Assembly: GCF_001570525.1 (NCBI RefSeq)
Contig: NZ_BBXC01000018.1
Location: 182,559-246,558 of the forward strand
DNA: 64,000 nt
Direction of reading: 5' to 3'
From: Herbidospora sakaeratensis
Lineage (GTDB): Bacteria > Actinomycetota > Actinomycetes > Streptosporangiales > Streptosporangiaceae
Below are positions 16,373-24,463 of the stretch, in pieces; positions within the stretch are counted from its first letter, which is position 1; the number at the start of each line of letters is the position of its first letter. Both the position numbers and the translations under genes were made by a program. Under the pieces are notes generated by a model that worked only from the letters and a program-made list of their open reading frames with translations, was not told the DNA's origin and searched no databases.

Positions 16373-19300
16373 ATGGCCAAGCGGGTGACCTACGCCGACG
16401 CGGTTGCGTTACTGGGCGGCGACTCGAAGGTGATCAAGGCGCTGGACAACGCGCTGGGGGCGGCGCTCTTCCTGGGCGGCCCGGCGGCCGTGAGCCTGTT
16501 CGACGCGAAGACCGAGGCGATCCGGCTGGCGAACCAGCTCTTGGGGAACCTGCGCGAGAAGCTGGGCCGGGCGCCTCGCGCGACCCGCACCGAACGGCTG
16601 GTCGCGGCGCACGAGGTCATCATCACGACGGCGTTCTTCGAGGCGCTCGACGACGTGGTCACCCCGCGTTTCTCCCTCGACCTGCTGCGACTCGACGGCC
16701 CGGCGACCGAGTCGACGATGAACGACCTCAGGCGACTGCGGTCTGTCCTGCTTGAACGCGATCCGGTCACCCCTACCCGCCCCCAACTGGGCGATCTGCG
16801 ATCGGCCTACGAGCTCGCGTCGAGGACACTCCCGGTGTTCCTCCGCAACCGGAGCCTCATCAGCCGCGAATGGTGGGAGGAGGTGATCACGGAACTCCCC
16901 GGGGCCGCGGCGCGCCACTACGAGGAGCTCTATCACCGGCTCGCCGCCGACTTCCCCGAGTTCGCCTTCTGGGCGCAGCTGCGGGCCCACGAATCGACCC
17001 AGACGGCACTCGCGGGCCTGGAGACGATGCTGCTGGAGGTGACGGCCGGGCGGGTGCCGTCGGCGAAGGTGCGGAGCCTCCACGCGCTGAACGCCGGCGC
17101 GCTGATCCGGCCGATCATCACCGGCGACGAGCAGGCCGCCGGCCTGCGCATCCCGAGTCTCGGCGAGGGCTACGTCGTGCCGCTCTTCCGGCGCGTGGAC
17201 GACCCGAGCGGCAGCGACCTGAGCCTGGAAGCCACGTGGGAGGACAAGGAGGTCCGGGGCGACCTGGGACAACTGCTGGCCGGACACCTCACGTCGTTCG
17301 AGGCGTTACGGGCTCCCCTGCTCATCCTCGGTCAGCCGGGGGCGGGCAAGTCGGTGCTGACGCAGATGCTGGCGGCACGGCTGCCGCAGAGCGACTTCCT
17401 GCCGATCCGGGTGCCGCTGCGGCAGGTGCCCGCCGACGCGGGCATTCAGGAGCAGATCGAGGCGGGTGTCCACGTGACGACCGGCGAGACGATCTCGTGG
17501 CCCGACCTGGCCCGGTCGGCGGAGGGCGCACTGCCTGTCGTCCTTCTCGACGGCCTCGACGAACTGCTCCAGGCCACCGGCGTGAACCGGGCCGACTACC
17601 TGCGTCAGGCCATGGAGTTCCAGGAACGCGAGGCCTCGCTCGGCCGTCCGCTCGTGGTGATCGTGACGACCCGGACCGCTGTCGCCGACCGCTGCCGGGT
17701 GCCCCGCGAGTCGGTCGCGCTCCGGCTGGAGCCCTTCTCCGACGACCAGGTCCGCGATTGGGTCGACGCGTGGAACCGCAGCACCGGCTCTCGCCTGTCC
17801 TCCCACGACGTGCTCTGTTATCCCGACCTGGCCCGGCAGCCGCTGCTCCTGCTGATGCTCGCCCTCTACGACGGCCCGCTCACCGGCCGGCTTCGCCAGT
17901 CGGAGTTGTACGAACGCCTTCTCGCCAGCTTCGCCGCGCGCGAGATCCGCAAACACGAGAAGGACCTCGACGACCGCGGGCTGGCCGAATCGGTCGAGTT
18001 CGAGTTGCTGCGGCTGTCGGTCGCCGCGTTCGCCATGTTCAACCGGGGCCAGCAGTGGGTCACCCACGACGACCTGAACCGCGACCTCGCGGCGCTCATG
18101 CCGCAGGGCACGGTCACGACGACCGGGTTCCAGCGGTCGCTGACCGCCGCGCAGAAGGTGCTGGGGCGGTTCTTCTTCGTCCACCAGGCACAGGCCCGGC
18201 AGGACACCGGTTCCTTCAGCACCTACGAGTTCCTGCACGCCACCTTCGGCGAATATCTCGTCGCCCGGTTGATCATAGATCTGGTGCTGGAGGAGGCGGC
18301 GGCCGAGGCGCGGCCCAGCCGATTCCGCGCGGTCGCGCAGACCAATCTGGAAGAGCTGCTCTCGTTCGCGGTCATGGCGGTCCGGGTGCCGATTCTGCGT
18401 TTTCTCAATGAGATGCGCGACGAGAATCCGCATATCCGGGCCGTGTTGCTGAGAATGTTCCAGTCCGCCATTTTCGGCGCTTCCGCCGAAGAGGGCGGTT
18501 ACCGGCCGGCCCCGATCTCGGCCGTGCAGCGGGTCGCGCGGCGCACCGCCAACCTGGTGCTGCTCCTGGTCCTGTTCGACGGGCCGATTCGAGCGAAGGA
18601 GCTGTTCGGCGGCCGCGAACCGCGGATCGCCCTGTGGCAGAACCTCGTCGACCTGTGGCGGGCCGGGCTCACCGGCGAGGACTGGCCGGCGATCCACGAA
18701 TGGCTCGTCATCGCCCGGACCTGGGAGGGCGAGGAGCGGGAGCTCACGGTCACCCTCTTCGACGTCCCCATCGAGGGTGGCCTGTCCGCGACGGGCGACG
18801 TCATCGAGTGGACGCACAACATCAGGCCGGGCACAGACTTCAGGCAGTGGGAGGTACGGGCTGCGCGCACCTCACTCGACACCGGACGCGGCCGCCAGCC
18901 CATCACCGCCTTGGCCCGGATGGTCTTCCATCATCAGTCAGACCTCCCCACGACATATTTTCGAAATCGGGACCATACGGCGGACTCCATCATCGGACCG
19001 CTGCTCAACGCCTGGCTCATGGACAATCCCGGCACAGAGGACCTCGTGCGGGTCGAACCATTGCTCACGCCATGGATGATGCGCCGCCGACTTCAGTTGC
19101 TCTACAACGAGAGACACAAGGTGTCTACGGAGGACTTCGCCCGCGCCTGCCTGAGGGCCGCAAAGATGGGCTCCTCGGACATCCTCCTCGACTGCGTGCT
19201 ATATGTGGTCGCCCGTGAGCGGCGTCATCTGAATCTCATAGTCGCGGTGCTGCGCAACTCCGATGCCCGCCCGTCGCAGGCGCTGCTGGCGGCCGTGACG

Positions 19301-19498
19301 TTGATGGAGCTCGACGTCGACCCCGCCGAGATCCCGGTGGTCGCGTTCGACTGGGTGCGGCAGATGACGCCGGCCGACTTCGAGGAGATCGCCCGGTCAG
19401 ACCCGCACCTGTTCGCCCGCGCCCGCCGGATCATCCGCGCCGAAGGCGGCCGCTATCGGCTCATCTGGGCTGGATCAGGCCCATCACCTTCCGGATGA
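16373..19498 (+). CDS. NACHT-type STAND NTPase, candidate immune/stress protein
   Basis: This 1041-aa protein has three regions. Residues 1-~250 form a helical N-terminal domain (LLGGDSKVIKALDNALGAAL, FDAKTEAIRLANQLLGNLRE) resembling the NACHT-associated helical domains of actinobacteria. The NACHT ATPase spans about 310-600 (Walker A GQPGAGKS at 320-327; Walker B VVLLDGLDE near 390; sensor-like VIVTTRTA; winged-helix-like YPDLARQPLLLLMLALYDG). A long helical C-terminus with no family recognised follows and probably acts as the sensor. Bacterial NACHT proteins include anti-phage ATPases, but no effector (nuclease, TIR, protease) is visible here and no other defence gene is adjacent. The 3' end overlaps the convergent peptidase gene by 38 bp. 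Confidence 0.8.
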   Translation: MAKRVTYADAVALLGGDSKVIKALDNALGAALFLGGPAAVSLFDAKTEAIRLANQLLGNLREKLGRAPRATRTERLVAAHEVIITTAFFEALDDVVTPRFSLDLLRLDGPATESTMNDLRRLRSVLLERDPVTPTRPQLGDLRSAYELASRTLPVFLRNRSLISREWWEEVITELPGAAARHYEELYHRLAADFPEFAFWAQLRAHESTQTALAGLETMLLEVTAGRVPSAKVRSLHALNAGALIRPIITGDEQAAGLRIPSLGEGYVVPLFRRVDDPSGSDLSLEATWEDKEVRGDLGQLLAGHLTSFEALRAPLLILGQPGAGKSVLTQMLAARLPQSDFLPIRVPLRQVPADAGIQEQIEAGVHVTTGETISWPDLARSAEGALPVVLLDGLDELLQATGVNRADYLRQAMEFQEREASLGRPLVVIVTTRTAVADRCRVPRESVALRLEPFSDDQVRDWVDAWNRSTGSRLSSHDVLCYPDLARQPLLLLMLALYDGPLTGRLRQSELYERLLASFAAREIRKHEKDLDDRGLAESVEFELLRLSVAAFAMFNRGQQWVTHDDLNRDLAALMPQGTVTTTGFQRSLTAAQKVLGRFFFVHQAQARQDTGSFSTYEFLHATFGEYLVARLIIDLVLEEAAAEARPSRFRAVAQTNLEELLSFAVMAVRVPILRFLNEMRDENPHIRAVLLRMFQSAIFGASAEEGGYRPAPISAVQRVARRTANLVLLLVLFDGPIRAKELFGGREPRIALWQNLVDLWRAGLTGEDWPAIHEWLVIARTWEGEERELTVTLFDVPIEGGLSATGDVIEWTHNIRPGTDFRQWEVRAARTSLDTGRGRQPITALARMVFHHQSDLPTTYFRNRDHTADSIIGPLLNAWLMDNPGTEDLVRVEPLLTPWMMRRRLQLLYNERHKVSTEDFARACLRAAKMGSSDILLDCVLYVVARERRHLNLIVAVLRNSDARPSQALLAAVTLMELDVDPAEIPVVAFDWVRQMTPADFEEIARSDPHLFARARRIIRAEGGRYRLIWAGSGPSPSG

Positions 19499-20669
19499 CC
19501 GTCTCCCCCGACACCCGCAACCCGTCGTGTTCCCACTCGTTCGTCACCCACGTCGTCACGTTGGCGACCTCACGCGCCGTCCGCGCCGACAGGCCCTCGT
19601 CGACGTACATGTCGTCGTAGTAGACGACCGCGCCCACCGGCACCTCGTTGGCAGCCAGGCGCTCCGGGTCGTAGAGGGGAGTCCAGGTCGTCTGGGCCAG
19701 GTGCTCCGCCGTCTCCCGGAACGGGCGCAGGGCGCGGATCTCGTCGAACATCCAGGGGTAGATCATCTCCCCGGTCAGGGGGAGGTCGGGGGCCAGGCGG
19801 TGGGCCGACCAGTTCGTCGGGGCGCCCTGTCCGTAGATGGACTCGTGCATGACCGCGTACAGGGGATTGCCGGCGAAGGACGTCTCGGCCATCACCTGGT
19901 AGAGGAACTCGTCGGACAGTTCGCCGCCGACCCAGGCTTCGGTCAGGAGCCAGTGCAGGGACTGCGCGCCGCTGCCGGTGCCCAGTTCCATGCCCAGGAA
20001 CTTCAGGCGGCGGGGGGTGAGGCGGTCGCCGTCGGGGAGGCGGACGTCGTTGCGCTCCAGGAAGGCGAGCAGGCCGTCGAGGCGGGCGCGGTCGCCGGGG
20101 TGGCGGGTGAAGTACCTCTGGAGCTTGTCGGCCACGCGGCGGTAGGTGCGGGCGTAGACCTCGTCGGCGTCGGCGTGCAGGCCCGGCAGGCCGCCCGTCA
20201 CGTAGCAGGCCGACAGGGAGCCGGGGGCCTTCGACAGGTACGTCAGCGTCACGAAGCCGCCGTAGGACTGGCCCAGGGTCGACCAGCGCTCGATGCCGAG
20301 GGCGCGGCGGATGTGCTCGGCGTCGTCGACGATCGCGTCGGCGCGGAAGTGCGACAGGTAGGCGGCCAGTTCGGGGCCGTCGGGGCGGGGCAGCGACTTG
20401 GCCGTCACGGGGCTGCTGCGGCCGGTGCCCCGCTGGTCGAGCAGGAGCACGCGGTGGGTGCGCAGCAGGTGTCCGAGCCAGCCCTCGCCGTCGAGCGGGC
20501 GGGGGGCCTTGCCGCCGGGGCCGCCCTGGAGGAAGACCAGCCAGGGCAGGTCGTCGTCGGCGCGCCGGGGGTCGACCGCCTCGCGGGCGAACACCTCGAT
20601 CAGGCCCTTCGACGGGTCGGCGTGGTCGAGGGGGACGGTGAAGACGTGGTCGGTCAGCGAAACGGTCAC
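19461..20669 (-). CDS. Proline-iminopeptidase-like S33 peptidase
   Basis: A 402-aa alpha/beta hydrolase of peptidase family S33. The oxyanion motif is LQGGPGGKAPRP (about 48-59), DQRGTGRS follows (78-85), the nucleophile elbow is GQSYGG (Ser135), and a helical cap spans about 190-330. No signal peptide is present, so it is cytoplasmic. It should release N-terminal residues such as Pro from short peptides. Start GTG at 20669. The next gene upstream on this strand (144 aa) ends 4 bp before it, so they may be co-transcribed. Confidence 0.85.
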   Translation of the reverse strand: MTVSLTDHVFTVPLDHADPSKGLIEVFAREAVDPRRADDDLPWLVFLQGGPGGKAPRPLDGEGWLGHLLRTHRVLLLDQRGTGRSSPVTAKSLPRPDGPELAAYLSHFRADAIVDDAEHIRRALGIERWSTLGQSYGGFVTLTYLSKAPGSLSACYVTGGLPGLHADADEVYARTYRRVADKLQRYFTRHPGDRARLDGLLAFLERNDVRLPDGDRLTPRRLKFLGMELGTGSGAQSLHWLLTEAWVGGELSDEFLYQVMAETSFAGNPLYAVMHESIYGQGAPTNWSAHRLAPDLPLTGEMIYPWMFDEIRALRPFRETAEHLAQTTWTPLYDPERLAANEVPVGAVVYYDDMYVDEGLSARTAREVANVTTWVTNEWEHDGLRVSGETVIRKVMGLIQPR

Positions 20670-20673
20670 CGCG

Positions 20674-21108
20674 TCACGATAGCGACTCGGCTTCGGCCTC
20701 GGCGGCGTCGGCTTCGGCCGTCTTCCCGGCCGCGCGGAGCACCCGTGACAGGGTCGCCAGGGAGACGATCAGCGGCGGGCCGCCCAGGCCGCGGGCCAGC
20801 GAGACGGCCTCCTCAGCCAGTGGCAGCGCCATGGCGGGACGCCTGATCAACGTGTCGGCGCCTGATCGGAGGGCGCGCACCAGCGTGCCGCCGTGTTCGA
20901 GGGCGTCGTGTTCGCACAACAGGCGGGCGGCGCGGACCGCGCCGTCGACCGAGGCCGGTGAACGGGCGACCCGGGCGTGCGCGAGGAGAGCGTCGACGAC
21001 TTCCGGGCCGGCCGCTCTTCGGGCTATCGCCGCGAGGTGCAGGCGGATCTGCTCCTCGTACTCGTTCGGTTCCACTGGGCCCAGCGTCTTCCCGACGCCG
21101 AGCCACAC
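20674..21108 (-). CDS. Small helical protein of unknown function
   Basis: A 144-aa protein with an unrecognised family. It is alanine/leucine-rich and predicted helical; its second half (ALPLAEEAVSLARGLGG, LIVSLATLSRVLRAAGKTAEADA) looks like one or two tetratricopeptide-type helical pairs. The GTG start at 21108 has a GAGGG site overlapping the stop region of the response-regulator gene, 7 bp away, which suggests translational coupling. It could be a partner of that regulator. High GC at third codon positions supports it being real. Confidence 0.6.
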   Translation of the reverse strand: MWLGVGKTLGPVEPNEYEEQIRLHLAAIARRAAGPEVVDALLAHARVARSPASVDGAVRAARLLCEHDALEHGGTLVRALRSGADTLIRRPAMALPLAEEAVSLARGLGGPPLIVSLATLSRVLRAAGKTAEADAAEAEAESLS

Positions 21109-21115
21109 GCAACCC

Positions 21116-21724
21116 TCAGAGCCTTTGGAGTCCCAGGTCTTCGGTCACGCGGCGGAGGTCGCGGGGGTTGCCGAAACCCAGTTTCACCTGGATACGGACG
21201 ACCAGTTGGTCGACCGACAACTCCTCGATGTTCATGGCCTTGGCCGTCTCGGGCTGGGTGCAGCCCTTGGAGATGAGCCGCAGCGCCTCGGTCTCGCGCG
21301 GGGAGAGCGCGGGGCGCAGGCAGAGGGTCGAGGTCGCCGAGGCGAGCTGGCCGCGCAGGACCTCGGCCAGGCCCTGGCCGAGGGCGAACCCGCCGGCGGC
21401 CGCTTGGAGGACCGCGTGGCGGAACTCGTCGGGCGCGGTGTTCCTGGGGAGATAGCCGGACGCGCCGGCCTGGAGGGCGTCGACGACGTCGGCCGGCTCG
21501 CCCGGGGCGGCGGTCACCAGGACGCGGGCCCGGGGCGTCCACCCCTCGATCTCGGCGAGGGCCGGGCGGCGGTCGCCGCCGTAGAGGGCCAGGAGGACGA
21601 CGTCGATCTCGGCGTCGGCGGGCGGGGCGGCGACGACCGACCCCACCTCGGGCATCCGGGTCAGCAGGCGGCGGATCCCGGCCTGTGCGTGCGGGTGATC
21701 GTCGGCAACGGCGACTCTGATCAT
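21116..21724 (-). CDS. NarL/LuxR-type response regulator lacking the phosphoacceptor Asp
   Basis: A 202-aa protein with a receiver domain (1-120) and a LuxR helix-turn-helix (about 140-195: LSPRETEALRLISKGCTQPE). The acidic pair Asp8-Asp9 is present, but the expected phosphoacceptor is Ala46 (DVVLLALYGG instead of DVVLLDL) and the conserved Lys is Arg94. It is therefore an atypical, probably phosphorylation-independent receiver. No histidine kinase is adjacent; a Ser/Thr kinase gene is divergent. The DNA-binding helix is also somewhat unusual (NIEELSVDQLVVRIQVKLGF). Confidence 0.8.
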   Translation of the reverse strand: MIRVAVADDHPHAQAGIRRLLTRMPEVGSVVAAPPADAEIDVVLLALYGGDRRPALAEIEGWTPRARVLVTAAPGEPADVVDALQAGASGYLPRNTAPDEFRHAVLQAAAGGFALGQGLAEVLRGQLASATSTLCLRPALSPRETEALRLISKGCTQPETAKAMNIEELSVDQLVVRIQVKLGFGNPRDLRRVTEDLGLQRL

Positions 21725-22082
21725 GGTGTCCCACCCCCAAAATTAGATTCTGGACACGCGATACGGTCCGGGACAAGGGGATATCCGGACGAACTTTTTC
21801 GCTATTTACGCGTGTCCGCGATACGGACCGGGCATACCGGTCACCTCTGTCCTCCAGTATTGCCAACGGACATCCATGCTCGCGCCCTGTTCGCCAAGGT
21901 CGCACCAACGGAGCAGGTCAGAGCCTCGCGACTGTCGGTTACGCCCTATGCCCAACCGGTTTGCAGCGACAAGGTGACATTTCTAGTCCGGTGACAAGCT
22001 GACGATGCGGTGAGACCTTCGTATGAGTACGCGGCGTTAGGTGACATTTCGCGCCGGGTGCCCGATGGAGGGGGCTTCGCAG
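21725..22082. other. 358-bp divergent intergenic region between the response regulator and kinase genes
   Basis: No gene was seen. The region holds a repeat cluster at 21752-21832 (listed separately) and two copies of GGTGACATTTC, near 21974 and 22040, the second just upstream of the kinase start. Both may be regulatory. Confidence 0.5.
21752..21832. promoter_or_regulatory. Paired direct and inverted repeats upstream of the atypical response regulator
   Basis: CGCGATACGGTCCGGG (21757-21772) recurs as CGCGATACGGACCGGG (21817-21832), 60 bp apart with one difference. In addition GGACACGCG (21752-21760) is mirrored by CGCGTGTCC (21809-21817). The cluster begins 28 bp upstream of the response-regulator start. 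It is a candidate binding site for that regulator or for one controlling the kinase gene. Confidence 0.5.
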
Positions 22083-24350
22083 TTGAGCACGTGGACGGTC
22101 CCGGGCTACCGGGAGGTACGCGAACTCGGCGCCGGGGGTGGCGGCCGGGTCGTGCTGGCGACCTACGAGACGACCGGAGCTTACGTCGCCATCAAGTATC
22201 TGAGCGAGACGCTGCGACGCGACCCTGGCTTCCTGGCCAGCTTTCAGCGCGAGGCCCGGCTCATGGTCGAGCTGGAGAACCCGAACGTGGTGCGGCTGTA
22301 CGAATACGTGCAGTCGCCCCGGGGCGACGCGGCCATCGTGATGGAGCTGGTCGACGGGGTGTCGCTGCGCGGCATCCTGGCCGAGCACGGCACCACCTCG
22401 CCCGAGGCGGCGCTGGTCGTGCTGAAGGGGTCGCTGATGGGCCTGTCGGCGGCGCACGCCCACGGCGTGGTGCACCGCGACTACAAGCCCGAGAACGTGC
22501 TGGTCCAGGCCGACGGCACCAGCAAGCTGGCCGACTTCGGCATCGCCAGCCACGTCGGCGAGGCGGGGCAGGCGACGGGCACGCCGTCGTACATGGCCCC
22601 TGAGCAGTGGGCCGGGAACCCGGCCAGCCCGGCGACCGACGTCTACGCGGCGACCTGCGTGTTCTTCGAGTGCCTGACCGGCCACCGGCCCTTCCACTCG
22701 CTCGACGTGGGCACCCTGCGGCGGCAGCACCAGGGGGCGCCGATCCCGACGATGGAGGTGCCGGCCTCGGTGAGGGCGCTGGTCGGGCGCGGCATGGCCA
22801 AGGACCCGATGGCCCGGCCGCCGACCGCCGACCAGTTCGTCGCCGACCTGGAGCTCGCCGCGCTGGCGGCCTACGGGCGCGACTGGGAGGAGCGCGGCCG
22901 GCGGCACCTCGCCGAGCTGGCCACGCTGATGGCGCTGATGTTCCCGCTGGCCAAGTCGTCGTCGCCGGCGCCGCAGGTGAACACCTCGCTGGCGCGCACC
23001 ATCCTGAGCCAGCGGCTGACCCGGTTCGCGCCGCGCTTCGCCATCGCCGGGTCGCTGGTGGCGGCCGTGGTGATCGCGATCGTGGTGGCGGCCAACGGCC
23101 AGACCCCCGTCGCGGGCGGCACCACGTTGCGCCCGCCCTCGCAGACCCCGACTCAGGAGGAGCCGACGACGGCCGTACCGGAGGAGGAGACCACGCCCGC
23201 GGCCACGCCGGAGGAGCAGCCGTCGAGCGAGGAGCCGTCGGAGGAGGCCGCCACCGAGCAGCCGTCGACGGTCCTGCCGCCGGGCACCGCCACGCCGACG
23301 GTCACCGCGACCGCCACCGCGACGGCCACGGCCGGCCCGACGACCCCCGCTCCCCCGCCGCCGCTCAAGGTGTCCGGCCTCGCCATCCAATCGTTCGACG
23401 GGCAGTCGGCCACGGTCCGGCTCGCGACCACCACCCCGGCCCAGGTCACGATGACGGTCCGGTTCGCCGAGGGCGCCGACGAGAAGGCGCTGAACACGCT
23501 GCCGCCGCAGGTGGTCCCGCTCGCGGGCGCGACCGCCTACGCCCCCGTCGTGCAGCAGGCCTTCACCCCACCCGCGTGCGGTACGACCTCCTACCGGCGC
23601 ATCACCGTCGAGACCTCGCCCCCGGCGGGCAAGGCGGCGTCGAAGACCGTCACGGTCAAGGGCGGCCCGTGCCCGCCCCCGGCGGTCGAGAACGTCACGA
23701 TCACCGGCTGGGACGGCAAGGCCGCCGGGGTGCGGCTCAAGGCCGACGGCATCGGCCGGGTGAAGGTGGTGGCTCGCTTCGGCCGCGACGGCGAGCTCAC
23801 CAAGTCGGCGACCACGACCCTGTCGGGGCACCGGGAGTACTCCTTCACCGCCCGCACCGACCTGGGCGAACCGGCGTGCGGCCAGACCTCGACGTACGTC
23901 GTGCAGATCACCACCGAGCCGGCGGCGGCCAACGGCGCCCAGACCAGCCGCAAGCAGGTCACCGGGCCCAAGTGCGCGCCGCCCGCCGTCAGCCTGCAGG
24001 GGTGGAACGGCTCGCTGGCGACCGTCAGGGTGACCTCGGGCAGCACCGCGCCGATCACGCTGACGGTGACGTTCACCCGGACGGTCCGGGTCGGCGAACG
24101 GGAGACCAGCCCGATCGTGACGACCTCGACGGCCGAGCTGAGCGGGGACAAGGACTACGTCCGCGAGTTCCAGACGGGCTACCGGCAGGCTCCGTGCGGC
24201 GCGCGGGACGTCCGGCAGGTGAGCGTGACGGCGGCACCGGGGGGAGACACGGCCGCCCAGACGGTCACGCTGGAAGCTCCCGCCTGTCCGGTCGAGGAGG
24301 AGCCGGAAACCCCGGCGCCGTCGGACTCGGAGCCCGGTCGAGCCCTCTGA
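22083..24350 (+). CDS. Transmembrane Ser/Thr protein kinase with three repeated outer domains
   Basis: The TTG start at 22083 follows GGAGGGGG by 8 bp and places the kinase domain at the N-terminus (755 aa). Catalytic elements are present: glycine loop ELGAGGGGRVV, Lys38, HRDYKPEN (Asp133), DFG (Asp151) and APEQW. A membrane helix lies at about 319-338 (AIAGSLVAAVVIAIVVAA), then a Pro/Thr/Glu-rich linker, then three related ~100-residue segments starting near 428, 533 and 633. Each opens with a G/F-W/F-D/N-G pattern and has one conserved Cys-Gly (ACGTTSY, ACGQTST, PCGARDV). They are probably Ig-like and external, and may sense cell-wall or extracellular ligands. Earlier in-frame starts (GTG 22041, ATG 22065) lack a good ribosome site. 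Confidence 0.85.
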   Translation: MSTWTVPGYREVRELGAGGGGRVVLATYETTGAYVAIKYLSETLRRDPGFLASFQREARLMVELENPNVVRLYEYVQSPRGDAAIVMELVDGVSLRGILAEHGTTSPEAALVVLKGSLMGLSAAHAHGVVHRDYKPENVLVQADGTSKLADFGIASHVGEAGQATGTPSYMAPEQWAGNPASPATDVYAATCVFFECLTGHRPFHSLDVGTLRRQHQGAPIPTMEVPASVRALVGRGMAKDPMARPPTADQFVADLELAALAAYGRDWEERGRRHLAELATLMALMFPLAKSSSPAPQVNTSLARTILSQRLTRFAPRFAIAGSLVAAVVIAIVVAANGQTPVAGGTTLRPPSQTPTQEEPTTAVPEEETTPAATPEEQPSSEEPSEEAATEQPSTVLPPGTATPTVTATATATATAGPTTPAPPPPLKVSGLAIQSFDGQSATVRLATTTPAQVTMTVRFAEGADEKALNTLPPQVVPLAGATAYAPVVQQAFTPPACGTTSYRRITVETSPPAGKAASKTVTVKGGPCPPPAVENVTITGWDGKAAGVRLKADGIGRVKVVARFGRDGELTKSATTTLSGHREYSFTARTDLGEPACGQTSTYVVQITTEPAAANGAQTSRKQVTGPKCAPPAVSLQGWNGSLATVRVTSGSTAPITLTVTFTRTVRVGERETSPIVTTSTAELSGDKDYVREFQTGYRQAPCGARDVRQVSVTAAPGGDTAAQTVTLEAPACPVEEEPETPAPSDSEPGRAL

Positions 24351-24463
24351 CCTGGGCGTATCCTGTATGTCCAGTTTGGTCATGTTTGAGTAAAGTGAGT
24401 TGACCTGCACCTTAAAGGTCCATGAACATCCCATTCACGCAGATTGACCCCGAAGCGTAATGG

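Noticed and set aside
22041..22082. Earlier start of the Ser/Thr kinase (GTG 22041 or ATG 22065)
   Set aside because: GGAGGGGG lies 8 bp before TTG 22083, which places the kinase domain directly at the N-terminus; the earlier starts lack a ribosome site.
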